Position numbers and translations under genes: made by a program. From Hyphomicrobium_A sp963728165 (GTDB taxonomy: Bacteria; Pseudomonadota; Alphaproteobacteria; Rhizobiales; Hyphomicrobiaceae): DNA of 64,000 nucleotides. The DNA lies in the NCBI GenBank assembly GCA_963728165.1, contig CAVSIY010000002.1, positions 62,001 to 126,000 of the forward strand, in the 5' to 3' direction. A model generated the notes under the pieces. That model worked only from the letters and a program-made list of their open reading frames with translations. It ran no database searches and was not told where the DNA came from. This document shows, piece by piece, positions 7,649 to 15,234 of the stretch (the stretch's first letter is position 1; each line of letters starts with the position of its first letter).

Positions 7649-8965
7649 TCACTTCTTATCGCGCTCGGCTCGCAGCTTGGCCCAGTGCGCGAGCCGCTTG
7701 TTGATCTCGCGCTCGAAGCCGCGGTCGAGCGGGTCGTAGAACTGCGGGCGCTCGGCCATCTCATCGGGAAAATAGTTCTGCCCTGAAAAACCTTCCGGCG
7801 CGTTGTGGTCGTACTCGTAGCCGGCGCCGTAGCCCTCCGCCTCCATGAGCTTGGTCGGGGCGTTGAGGATGATCTTGGGCGGCATCAGGCTGCCGTGCTC
7901 CTTGGCCGCGCGCATCGCCGCGTTGTAGGCGCGATAGCCCGCATTCGATTTCGGCGCCGTCGCCAGATAGATGGTCGCCTGCGCCAGCGCCAGGTCACCC
8001 TCGGGACTGCCGAGAAAGTCGAAGGTGTCCTTGGCAGCGAGCGCCTGCACCACCGCCTGGGGATCGGCGAGCCCGATATCCTCGATCGCCATGCGCACCA
8101 GGCGGCGCGCCAGAAACAACCGGTCCTCGCCCCCGTCCAGCATGCGCGCCAGCCAATAGAGCGCGGCGTCGGGGTCGGAGCCGCGCACCGCCTTGTGCAG
8201 CGCGCTGATCAGGTTGTAGTGGCCCTCGCGCGACTTGTCGTAGAGGGGCGCGCGCCGCTGCACCAGCCCTGTGAGCGCCGTGCGGTCGAGCGGGGCCTGC
8301 CCCGGCGCCACCGCGGCGAAGACCTCGTCGGCAAGGTTGATCACCGTGCGCCCGTCGCCGTCGGCCATGCCAACAAGCGCCTCGCGCGCATCCTTATCGA
8401 GCGGCAGCGGGCGGCCTTCCTCCCGCTCGGCACGCGCTAAGAGCTCCTCGAGCGCGCCCTCCTCCAGCCGGTTGAACACGAGCACGCTCGCCCGGCTGAG
8501 AAGAGCGCCGTTGAGCTCGAACGACGGGTTCTCGGTGGTCGCGCCGACGAGCGTGATGGTGCCGTCCTCCATGTGCGGCAGAAAGCTGTCCTGCTGCGCC
8601 CGGTTGAAGCGGTGGATCTCGTCGATGAACAGAAGCGTGCCGCGGCCCTGCTCGCGCCGCGCCTTGGCGCGGTCGAAGGCTTTGCGCAAATCCTGCACGC
8701 CGGAGAAGATGGCGGAGAGCTGCTCGAATTCGAGCTTGGTCTCGTGCGCGAGCAGGCGGGCGACCGTCGTCTTGCCCGAGCCCGGCGGCCCCCACAAAAC
8801 GAGGCTCGGCAGGCGCGCAGCTTTCAGCATGCGCGTCAGCGTGCCTTGCGGCCCGACGAGCTGCTCCTGGCCGACGACCTCGGCCAGCGTCTTGGGCCGC
8901 AGCCGGTCGGCGAGAGGCCGCGGGGCACCTTTCTCCAGACCTGCGGCTTCGAACAGCGTGGCCAA
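7649..8965 (-). CDS. rarA: Replication-associated recombination protein A (MgsA/RarA AAA ATPase)
   Basis: This 438-residue clamp-loader-like AAA+ ATPase acts at stalled replication forks. Walker A is LWGPPGSGKTTVARLLA, Walker B is TLLFIDEIHRFN, sensor 1 is TLVGATTENPSF, and the C-terminal MgsA tetramerisation region contains HYNLISALHKAVRGSDPDAALYWLARML. The reading begins with TTG at 8965 (LATLFEAAGL); an in-frame stop lies just upstream, so no longer start is possible. It follows the Deg protease stop by seven bases, implying co-transcription. Its 3' end converges on the TetR gene with a gap of about 16 bases. Confidence 0.94.
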   Translation of the reverse strand: MATLFEAAGLEKGAPRPLADRLRPKTLAEVVGQEQLVGPQGTLTRMLKAARLPSLVLWGPPGSGKTTVARLLAHETKLEFEQLSAIFSGVQDLRKAFDRAKARREQGRGTLLFIDEIHRFNRAQQDSFLPHMEDGTITLVGATTENPSFELNGALLSRASVLVFNRLEEGALEELLARAEREEGRPLPLDKDAREALVGMADGDGRTVINLADEVFAAVAPGQAPLDRTALTGLVQRRAPLYDKSREGHYNLISALHKAVRGSDPDAALYWLARMLDGGEDRLFLARRLVRMAIEDIGLADPQAVVQALAAKDTFDFLGSPEGDLALAQATIYLATAPKSNAGYRAYNAAMRAAKEHGSLMPPKIILNAPTKLMEAEGYGAGYEYDHNAPEGFSGQNYFPDEMAERPQFYDPLDRGFEREINKRLAHWAKLRAERDKK

Positions 8966-8971
8966 GTGGGT

Positions 8972-10405
8972 TCAACCCGAGAGCTGGAGCTGCATCACGT
9001 GGCCGCCGCGGCTGATGGAGATGCGCCAGATGCGCTGCGGCTCGCGCGTAAGCTTATCGAGGGTCATGACGTCGGTGATCTTGGTGTTGCCGACTTGCAG
9101 AATGACGTCGCCCGGCTGGAAGCCGAGCCTGGCGGCGATGCCGCCCGAGCGCACCGCCACGATGACGACGCCCTCCGTCTCGGTGAGGTTCAGCTCATCG
9201 GCGACGCTCGGCAGGATGTTCGACACGCGCGCCCCGTCGAAGGGATGGTTGCCGGACAGGTTGCGCACGTCGTCGCGGCCCGGTTTCGGCGCGGCGACGA
9301 GCGGCAGCGTGACCTCGACGGTCTTGCGCTCGCGGATCACCACCAGCCGGCTCGTATTGCCGATGCCGCGCGTCGTCAGCCGGTAGTGCGCGGAGTGCGC
9401 ATCGCCGACCTCGAAGCCGTCGACCTTGGTGATCACGTCGCCGAGCTCAAGCCCCGCCTTGTGCGCGGGCCCGCCGCGGGTCAGGCTCTTGACGACGGCG
9501 CCGGAGACGCGCTCAAGGCCCAAGCTCTGCGCCATCTCGCGCGTCACGGTCTCGAGCTGCGCCCCGATCCACGGCCGCTCGATCTTGTGCCCGCTCATGG
9601 CGCCGTCGGCGTACAGCCGAACCAGGTTCGAGGGGATCGCAAAGCCGATGCCGACGGAGCCGCCCGACTGCGAGAAGATCATGGTGTTGATGCCGACGAG
9701 CTTGCCCGACATGTCGACGAGAGCGCCGCCCGAGTTGCCGGGGTTGATGGCGGCGTCGGTCTGGATAAACACCTGCGTGTCCGACTGCGCCATCTCGGTG
9801 CGCGTCAATGCCGAGATGATGCCGCTCGTCACGGTCTGGCCCACGCCGAACGGATTGCCGATGGCGAGCACGATGTCGCCGACCTCGAGCTGGTCGGAAT
9901 TGGCGAACTGGAGGAAGGGGAAATTGCCGCTGCCGCCTTCGATCTTGAGCACGGCGAGGTCGGTCTTGTCGTCCTGGGCGACGACCTTGGCGTCAAACTC
10001 GCGCTTGTCGGCGAGCGCCACGCGGATCTCGGTCTGCGCCCCGCCCTTGACCACGTGCGTGTTGGTGACGATGACGCCGTCGGGGCTGATGATCACACCC
10101 GAGCCAAGCGAGCTCTGGATGCGCTCGCGCGGCAGACCGAAGTTGCCGCCGAAGAAGTGCTGGAAGAAGGGATCGTTGGCGAAGGGCGAGGCGAAGGTGC
10201 GCACGCGCGAGCGCACGTAGACGTTGACCACGGCCGGCGCCGCTTTCTTCACGATCGGCGCATAGGAATACAGCAGCGTCGCGTGCGAGGGGGGTGGCTC
10301 GCGCAGCTGGGCTTGGGCGGGGCCGCCGGTTGCGATGGGCCCCAGCAGGCAGACGCCCGCCACCACACATGCGCGCACAGCGCACAGAACGCTCCCTTGC
10401 CTCAT
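8972..10405 (-). CDS. Do-type periplasmic serine protease with two PDZ domains
   Basis: This is a 477-residue DegP/DegQ-type protease for envelope protein quality control. A signal peptide (about residues 1-32, ending GGPAQAQ) directs it to the periplasm. The trypsin-like triad is visible: His117 in TNTHVVKG, Asp149 in DKTDLAVL and Ser225 in INPGNSGGAL. PDZ1 covers about 285-365 and PDZ2 about 395-470. The short residue 70-98 stretch (FFQHFFGGNF) is the usual N-terminal LA-loop region. DegP versus DegQ cannot be settled. Downstream rarA follows by seven bases. A TATATG hexamer near 10453 could be its -10 box. Confidence 0.93.
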   Translation of the reverse strand: MRQGSVLCAVRACVVAGVCLLGPIATGGPAQAQLREPPPSHATLLYSYAPIVKKAAPAVVNVYVRSRVRTFASPFANDPFFQHFFGGNFGLPRERIQSSLGSGVIISPDGVIVTNTHVVKGGAQTEIRVALADKREFDAKVVAQDDKTDLAVLKIEGGSGNFPFLQFANSDQLEVGDIVLAIGNPFGVGQTVTSGIISALTRTEMAQSDTQVFIQTDAAINPGNSGGALVDMSGKLVGINTMIFSQSGGSVGIGFAIPSNLVRLYADGAMSGHKIERPWIGAQLETVTREMAQSLGLERVSGAVVKSLTRGGPAHKAGLELGDVITKVDGFEVGDAHSAHYRLTTRGIGNTSRLVVIRERKTVEVTLPLVAAPKPGRDDVRNLSGNHPFDGARVSNILPSVADELNLTETEGVVIVAVRSGGIAARLGFQPGDVILQVGNTKITDVMTLDKLTREPQRIWRISISRGGHVMQLQLSG

Positions 10406-10596
10406 CGTCTCCTCACCGGTTCCAATCCCTTAAGCCGCGCCGTCGCGGTCCTCATATAGGCCAGGGGGCCTCCCCGAGAAAGTCCGCCCGGCCCCAACAC
10501 TTGACCCGGACGCCTGGCCCCGTTTTTTGCCGACCGTGCCCAACTGAAAGGGCCAGAAGTGGGCGCCAGCTCCCCCATGACGCTCGGTCACACCGC

Positions 10597-11625
10597 CTAG
10601 ATGACGTGCAGCGCCCGCAGGCTCGAGGCCGCGGCCTTGACCGCCTCCTGCGGCGAGCGGAACGACTGCTCCAGGATCTCATGCGCCTTGGCATTGGAGA
10701 TGTGGCGGGGGAACCCGAGGTCGGGCAGCACCGCCCTCAGCCGGCGGTCGAACAGCGCGATCAGGCGCACCGCAAAGTCGTGCAGCTCGAACTTTGGCAC
10801 CTTGCGCTTGAGGTCGGGGAGCGTGGCGGCCAACAGCTGGCCGACCTCGTAGAGGCGCAGGAAGCCGTTGGCGGAGAGGAAGCGCTCTCCCGCAGCCTTT
10901 GGGTTGGTCATCGCCAGGGCGTGCGTGATCGCAACGTCGCGCACGTCCGAGACGGGAAAGCCGACCTTGGGCGCGGCCGGGTAGGCACCGATGCCCATGA
11001 GCCGCAGCACCTCGTGCGAGGTCGACAGGTCCGGATCGGGTGCGGGGCCGAGCACGAAGGCCGGGTTGACGACGGCAAGCTCCGGCGCCCCGGGCTCGGC
11101 CTTGACGAAGTCCCAGGCCGCGCGCTCGGCCAGCACCTTGGACTTGACGTAGGTCGAGATGTCGGGCCGCTCCGGATTGGTCCAGTCGGCCTCGGTGAAG
11201 ACGTGTCCGGGCGCGGCCTCCGGCCAGGGCAGGTCCACGGCAACGATCGACGAGGTCATGACGACGCGCTTGACGCCGGCGCGCTTGGCGGCAGCGAGCA
11301 CGCGCAGCGCGCCTTCGCGAGCCGGGCGGATCACGTCGTCGGGGTGGCGCGGCTCGTCCAAGGGAAAGGGCGAGGCGACGTGCAGCACATAGGTGCAGCC
11401 CTGCATGGCCTCGGCCCACCCCTCCTCGCGCAACAGGTCGGCGGCCACAAACTCGACCGCGCTGGCGTCGGCCCCGGCGTGAGCGACGCTGCGGCGCACC
11501 TCGTCGGCGCGCGCGAGGTTGCGCAGCGTCGCCTTGACGGCGTAGTCGCGGCGCAACAGCTCGGCGATGCAGTGCTTGGCAATGAAGCCCGACGCTCCCG
11601 TGACCAGAACCTTCGTCGCGGTCAT
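10597..11625 (-). CDS. NAD(P)-dependent epimerase/reductase, dihydroflavonol-4-reductase-like
   Basis: This 342-residue extended short-chain dehydrogenase has the nucleotide motif VTGASGFIAKH (residues 8-18), a HVASPF block, Ser in MTSSIVAV and the catalytic Tyr159-x3-Lys163 in STYVKSK. The architecture is that of the aldehyde/dihydroflavonol reductase group, which reduces aldehydes or ketones with NADPH, but the substrate cannot be read from sequence. It sits between the Deg protease and rplQ with gaps of about 180-190 bases on each side, so it is probably its own transcription unit rather than part of the ribosomal cluster. Confidence 0.88.
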   Translation of the reverse strand: MTATKVLVTGASGFIAKHCIAELLRRDYAVKATLRNLARADEVRRSVAHAGADASAVEFVAADLLREEGWAEAMQGCTYVLHVASPFPLDEPRHPDDVIRPAREGALRVLAAAKRAGVKRVVMTSSIVAVDLPWPEAAPGHVFTEADWTNPERPDISTYVKSKVLAERAAWDFVKAEPGAPELAVVNPAFVLGPAPDPDLSTSHEVLRLMGIGAYPAAPKVGFPVSDVRDVAITHALAMTNPKAAGERFLSANGFLRLYEVGQLLAATLPDLKRKVPKFELHDFAVRLIALFDRRLRAVLPDLGFPRHISNAKAHEILEQSFRSPQEAVKAAASSLRALHVI

Positions 11626-11807
11626 GGCCGATCCCTCCGCTGGCGTGCACCCTGCGCAGCGATGTTATGCGCGCAAGCGCGCGCACGGGCAACCGGCGCG
11701 CGACGCATGCGCCCCGGCTCGGCGGGCCGAAGGGAAGAAAGCTTAACGCCGCCAACCAGGAGCGGAGGATCGCGCCCCGGGGATGGCCGGCTCAGGCGGG
11801 CTCGGGC

Positions 11808-12236
11808 TTAGGATTCGGCCCCCTGCTCGGCCATTTTTGCCGCGTGGCGCTCCTTGTCCTCGCGGCCCTTGACGCTTTCGTCGCGGTCGACCAGCTCGAT
11901 CACCGCGCGCGGGGCGCTGTCGCCGTAGCGGAAGCCGGCCTTCAAGACGCGCGTATAGCCGCCGGCGCGGTCCTTGTAGCGCGGCGCCAGCGTATCGAAG
12001 AGCTTCTTGGCCATGTCCTCGTCACGCAGGCGGCTCGCCGCGAGACGGCGCGAGTTCAGATCCCCGCGCTTGGCCAGCGTGATGTACTTGTCCATCACGC
12101 GCTTCAGGTCCTTGGCCTTGGGAAGCGTCGTCACGATCTGCTCGTGTCGGATGAGATCGGCCGCCATGTTGGAGAACATCGCTTGGCGGTGGGACGAGTC
12201 GCGGCTGAAGCGCCGACCCAATTTCTTATGTCGCAT
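11808..12236 (-). CDS. rplQ: 50S ribosomal protein L17
   Basis: L17 has 142 residues and begins MRHKKLGRRFSRDSSHRQAMFSNMAADLIRHEQIVTTLPKAKDLK, the diagnostic N-terminal core that binds 23S rRNA near the exit tunnel. The last 25 residues form an acidic/basic tail (DRDESVKGREDKERHAAKMAEQGAES) longer than in E. coli but common in Alphaproteobacteria. It is the last gene of the rpsM-rpsK-rpoA-rplQ unit. It is separated from rpoA by 135 bases that contain a CAGTCGG repeat element. Confidence 0.97.
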   Translation of the reverse strand: MRHKKLGRRFSRDSSHRQAMFSNMAADLIRHEQIVTTLPKAKDLKRVMDKYITLAKRGDLNSRRLAASRLRDEDMAKKLFDTLAPRYKDRAGGYTRVLKAGFRYGDSAPRAVIELVDRDESVKGREDKERHAAKMAEQGAES

Positions 12237-12296
12237 CGTCGTTTCACTTTCTCTGAGGTTGTTACGGGGAGGTTCTTCGGCCTCACCTCGTTAGTT

Positions 12297-12374
12297 GGGC
12301 AGTCGGCAGTCGGCAGTCGGCTCGGCAGTCGGCAGTCGGGATCGCATTTACGACTGCCTACTGCCTATTGCCTA
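12297..12374. repeat. GGCAGTCGG dispersed palindromic repeat, copy 1
   Basis: The rpoA-rplQ gap holds three then two tandem CAGTCGG units, followed after about 15 bases by complementary CGACTGCC-TACTGCC-TATTGCCT, so the element can fold into a long imperfect hairpin. Its TTGCC end runs directly into the rpoA stop codon at 12372-12374. A related element lies at 40347-40417 against the rplL stop. The two are similar in arms but differ in loop and in number of tandem units, which fits a mobile or slippage-prone intergenic repeat family. Confidence 0.75.
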
Positions 12375-13397
12375 ATACTGATCCTCGAAGCGCTTGGCCA
12401 GCTCCTCGATATTGTCGGGCGGCCAGTTGGGAACTTCCATGCCCAGATGCAGACCCATGGAGGCCAGCACCTCCTTGATCTCGTTCAACGACTTGCGCCC
12501 GAAGTTCGGCGTCCTCAGCATCTCGGCCTCGGTCTTCTGGATGAGGTCGCCGATGTAGACGATGTTGTCGTTCTTCAGGCAGTTGGCGGAGCGCACCGAC
12601 AGCTCCAGCTCGTCCACCTTCTTCAGAAGCGCGGCATTGAAGGCGAGCTCGGGATGGCGCGTCTCCTCGACCGCCTTGGTCGGCTCCTCGAAGTTGATGA
12701 AGACGGTGAGCTGGTCCTGCAGGATGCGGGCAGCCAGCGCCACGGCGTCCTCGGGCCTCACCGAGCCATCCGTCTCCACCATCATGGTGAGCTTGTCGTA
12801 GTCGAGGATCTGGCCCTCGCGGGTATTCTCGACCTTGTAGGAGACCTTCTTGACGGGGCTGTAGAGGCTGTCGACCGGGATCAAGCCGATGGGCGCGTCC
12901 TCGGGGCGGTTGCGCTCGGCCGGCACGTAGCCCTTGCCGATGTCGGCGGTGAACTCCATGCGGATGGAGGCGCCCTGGTCGAGGGTGCAGATCACGTGCT
13001 CGGGGTTCAGGATCTCCACGTCCGAGCCCGCCTCGATGTCCTTGGCGCGGGCGGGGCCGCCGCCTTCCTTCTTGAGCACCATGCGCTTCACGCCCTCGGA
13101 GTGAATGCGCAGCGCGATCTCCTTGATGTTGAGGATGATGTTGGTCACATCCTCGCGCACGCTGGGGATCGAGGAGAACTCGTGCAGCACGCCGTCGATC
13201 TGCACGGTCTTGATCGCAGCCCCTTGCAGCGAGGACAGCAGCACGCGCCTCAACGCATTGCCGAGCGTCATGCCGAAGCCGCGCTCCAGGGGCTCGGCGA
13301 CCACGGTCGCCACCTTGTTGCGGTCGCGGCCCGACGCCACCTCAAGCTTGTTGGGCTTGATCAGGTCTTGCCAGTTCTTTTGCAGCACGTTCACCAC
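12372..13397 (-). CDS. rpoA: RNA polymerase alpha subunit
   Basis: This 341-residue alpha subunit has the N-terminal assembly domain (LEVASGRDRNKVATVVAEPLERGFGMTLGNALRRVLLSSLQGAAI) and a full C-terminal domain for UP-element and activator contacts (ELSVRSANCLKNDNIVYIGDLIQKTEAEMLRTPNFGRKSLNEIKEVL). The start is GTG at 13397, with a GAGG ribosome site six bases upstream; homologues start near LQKNW, so a slightly shorter product is possible. It dimerises to seed beta/beta-prime assembly, and those subunits are encoded further upstream in this same cluster. Confidence 0.97.
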   Translation of the reverse strand: MVNVLQKNWQDLIKPNKLEVASGRDRNKVATVVAEPLERGFGMTLGNALRRVLLSSLQGAAIKTVQIDGVLHEFSSIPSVREDVTNIILNIKEIALRIHSEGVKRMVLKKEGGGPARAKDIEAGSDVEILNPEHVICTLDQGASIRMEFTADIGKGYVPAERNRPEDAPIGLIPVDSLYSPVKKVSYKVENTREGQILDYDKLTMMVETDGSVRPEDAVALAARILQDQLTVFINFEEPTKAVEETRHPELAFNAALLKKVDELELSVRSANCLKNDNIVYIGDLIQKTEAEMLRTPNFGRKSLNEIKEVLASMGLHLGMEVPNWPPDNIEELAKRFEDQY

Positions 13398-13519
13398 GGG
13401 GAGCCTCGCTTAACGTGTTGCCTGCGCTTCAAACGGCGCAGACGCATCGGATGCAGTTCAAAACAAAGTTGCCAAACGGCAACGATGCCAGTGCCGGCCA
13501 GTCCGGCGCCCGGCTTACC

Positions 13520-13921
13520 TCAAACGCGCCGGCGCTTGCGCGGCCGGCAACCATTGTGCGGAATGGGCGTCACGTCGCGGATGGAGGTGATCTGAAAGCC
13601 GACGGCCTGCAGCGCCCGCAGCGCGGATTCGCGGCCCGAGCCCGGACCGCACACCTCGACCTCGAGCACCTTCATGCCGTGCTCCATCGCCTTCTTGCCG
13701 GCGTCCTCGGCGGCGACCTGCGCGGCATACGGCGTCGACTTGCGCGAGCCCTTGAAGCCCTTGGTGCCAGACGAGGACCAGGCGATCGTGTTGCCTTGCG
13801 CGTCGGTGATGGTGATCATCGTGTTGTTGAACGAGGCGCTGACGTGCGCAACGCCCGACGTGATGTTCTTCTTTTCGCGCTTGCGCACTTTGGCGCGCCC
13901 CGCTGCCTGCTCTTTGGCCAT
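13520..13921 (-). CDS. rpsK: 30S ribosomal protein S11
   Basis: S11 has 133 residues. KNITSGVAHVSASFNNTMITITDAQGNTIAWSS and the C-terminal IRDVTPIPHNGCRPRKRRRV are diagnostic; it forms part of the platform that contacts mRNA near the Shine-Dalgarno helix. The N-terminal 15 residues (MAKEQAAGRAKVRKR) are a basic extension. It lies between rpsM and rpoA; the rpsK-rpoA gap of 122 bases is larger than usual but no separate promoter was identified. Confidence 0.97.
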   Translation of the reverse strand: MAKEQAAGRAKVRKREKKNITSGVAHVSASFNNTMITITDAQGNTIAWSSSGTKGFKGSRKSTPYAAQVAAEDAGKKAMEHGMKVLEVEVCGPGSGRESALRALQAVGFQITSIRDVTPIPHNGCRPRKRRRV

Positions 13922-14008
13922 TCGTCAGCTCTCCCAAGACCGCGGCCCGCGCGGCTCGTGTCATGTGCGAACGGGGAGCGGCAACTGCCCTCCCCGATAA
14001 CTCTACGA

Positions 14009-14380
14009 TCAAGCTTTCTTCTTGCCCGCGATGGGTTTTGACGGACCCTTTCGCGTGCGCGCATTGGTGTGCGTGCGTTGCCCGTGGACGGGGAGCCCCT
14101 TGCGGTGGCGCAGGCCGCGGTAGCAACCCAGATCCATCAGACGCTTGATGTTGGTGATCACCTCGCGACGCAGATCGCCCTCGACCATGAAGTCGCGGTC
14201 GATCGTCTCGCGGATTTGCAGGACCTCGGCGTCGGTGAGCTGGTTAACGCGCCGCTCCGCCGGGATGCCGACCTTGCCGCAAATGTCTTTGGCAAACTTC
14301 GGGCCGATCCCGTGAATGTATTGCAGCGCGATGACGACGCGCTTCTGCGTCGGAATGTTGACGCCTGCGATTCGGGCCAC
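14009..14380 (-). CDS. rpsM: 30S ribosomal protein S13
   Basis: S13 has 123 residues and begins VARIAGVNIPTQKRVVIALQYIHGIG with a helix-two-turn-helix region, ending in the basic RGLPVHGQRTHTNARTRKGPSKPIAGKKKA tail that reaches tRNA. The start is GTG with AGGAG six bases upstream. It is the first gene of the alpha-operon block; its leader (14381-14520) carries a strong promoter and a 12-base-pair terminator-like stem. Unlike E. coli, rpsD is not in this operon, which is usual for Alphaproteobacteria. Confidence 0.97.
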   Translation of the reverse strand: MARIAGVNIPTQKRVVIALQYIHGIGPKFAKDICGKVGIPAERRVNQLTDAEVLQIRETIDRDFMVEGDLRREVITNIKRLMDLGCYRGLRHRKGLPVHGQRTHTNARTRKGPSKPIAGKKKA

Positions 14381-14457
14381 ACATCTCTCCTGAATTCTCG
14401 AATGCCGCTGCCGAGGAGCCCCTGCCTAGCGGGAACCTCTGGCCTTGATCCTGCGCC

Positions 14458-14515
14458 AAAAACGCACCTCTCCAGCCTGCCTGCCATCAGGCCGGATCTC
14501 CACGAGAGGTGCGTT
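14458..14515 (-). terminator. Terminator-like stem in the rpsM leader (or adk terminator)
   Basis: On the minus strand, AACGCACCTCTC (14515-14504) pairs perfectly with GAGAGGTGCGTT (14472-14461), giving 12 base pairs. It closes a 31-base loop with a smaller internal CCTG/CAGG helix and is followed by a run of five T (14462-14458). It lies only a few bases downstream of a promoter at 14527-14555. It can therefore end transcripts arriving from adk, attenuate transcripts starting at that promoter, or both. Confidence 0.75.
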
Positions 14516-14526
14516 AAGAACGCGGT

Positions 14527-14555
14527 GTTGTAACCGAGCCATAGGCGCTCGTCAA
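14527..14555 (-). promoter_or_regulatory. Promoter for rpsM-rpsK-rpoA-rplQ
   Basis: Reading the minus strand, TTGACG (14555-14550) and TACAAC (14532-14527) are separated by exactly 17 bases, a strong fit to a housekeeping sigma-70 promoter. Initiation is expected near 14520, giving a leader of about 140 bases before the GTG of rpsM. The stem at 14461-14515 would be the first structure transcribed. Confidence 0.7.
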
Positions 14556-14574
14556 TCGGCACATAACGGTTTTT

Positions 14575-15234
14575 TTATGGCACTGTGTCTCTGGCCAGAA
14601 TGGCCTCGATCTGGCCCGAAACCTCGGAAATCGGGGCCATCCCGTCAACCGTCTTAAGCTTACCCTTGGCGAAGTAGTAGCCGATGAGCGGCGCCGTCTC
14701 CCGGTAGTAGGCCATCAGCCGGTTCTTGACCGTCTCGGCATTGTCGTCGGAGCGGCGCACGAAGTCGCGCGATCCGCAGCGGTCGCACACCCCCGGCACC
14801 TTGGGCTTGCAGTTGGTGTCGTGGTAGCTCGCCCCGCAGTTGGCGCACATGTAGCGGCCCGAGATACGGTCGATGAGGGCCGCATCGTCCACCTTGAGCT
14901 CGATCACGGCATCGATCTGCTTGCCGGTGGAGGCCATCAGCACGTCCAGCGCCGCGGCCTGCTTCAAGGTGCGCGGAAAGCCGTCGAGGATGAAGCCCTT
15001 GGCGCAGTCGGGCGCGGCGATGCGCTCGGCGATGATCTTGATCACTATGTCGTCGGGGACGAGGCCTCCGGCCTCCATGATGGCGCTCGCCTCCATGCCC
15101 ACCTCCGTGCCGGCCTTGACGGCCTGGCGCAGCATGTCGCCCGTGGAGAGCTGAATGAGCCCACGTCTCTCGGTGATCGCCTCTGCTTGCGTTCCTTTGC
15201 CTGCTCCGGGGGGCCCTAGCAGGATCAGGTTCAT
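14575..15234 (-). CDS. adk: Adenylate kinase
   Basis: This 219-residue enzyme catalyses ATP + AMP = 2 ADP. The P-loop is GPPGAGKGTQ (residues 7-16), followed by the AMP-binding STGDMLRQAV and DGFPRTLKQA motifs. The LID domain is the long form with a four-cysteine zinc site (CANC...CDRC), and DNAETVKNRLMAYYRETAPLIGYY follows. The start at 15234 overlaps the secY stop in an ATGA arrangement, so it is translationally coupled; the longer ORF upstream is an artefact inside secY. It closes the spc block. Confidence 0.96.
   Translation of the reverse strand: MNLILLGPPGAGKGTQAEAITERRGLIQLSTGDMLRQAVKAGTEVGMEASAIMEAGGLVPDDIVIKIIAERIAAPDCAKGFILDGFPRTLKQAAALDVLMASTGKQIDAVIELKVDDAALIDRISGRYMCANCGASYHDTNCKPKVPGVCDRCGSRDFVRRSDDNAETVKNRLMAYYRETAPLIGYYFAKGKLKTVDGMAPISEVSGQIEAILARDTVP

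Noticed and set aside
8573..10459. 628-codon plus-strand frame over rarA and the Deg protease
   Set aside because: Antisense to two well-supported genes with intact active sites; no family resemblance.
12297..12345. Tandem CAGTCGG units considered as a CRISPR-like array
   Set aside because: The units are 7 bases without spacers and lie in an imperfect palindrome; no CRISPR features or cas genes are present.
11667..13595. 642-codon plus-strand frame over rplQ, rpoA and rpsK
   Set aside because: It crosses three conserved genes on the other strand and the GGCAGT repeat; the sequence is a shadow.
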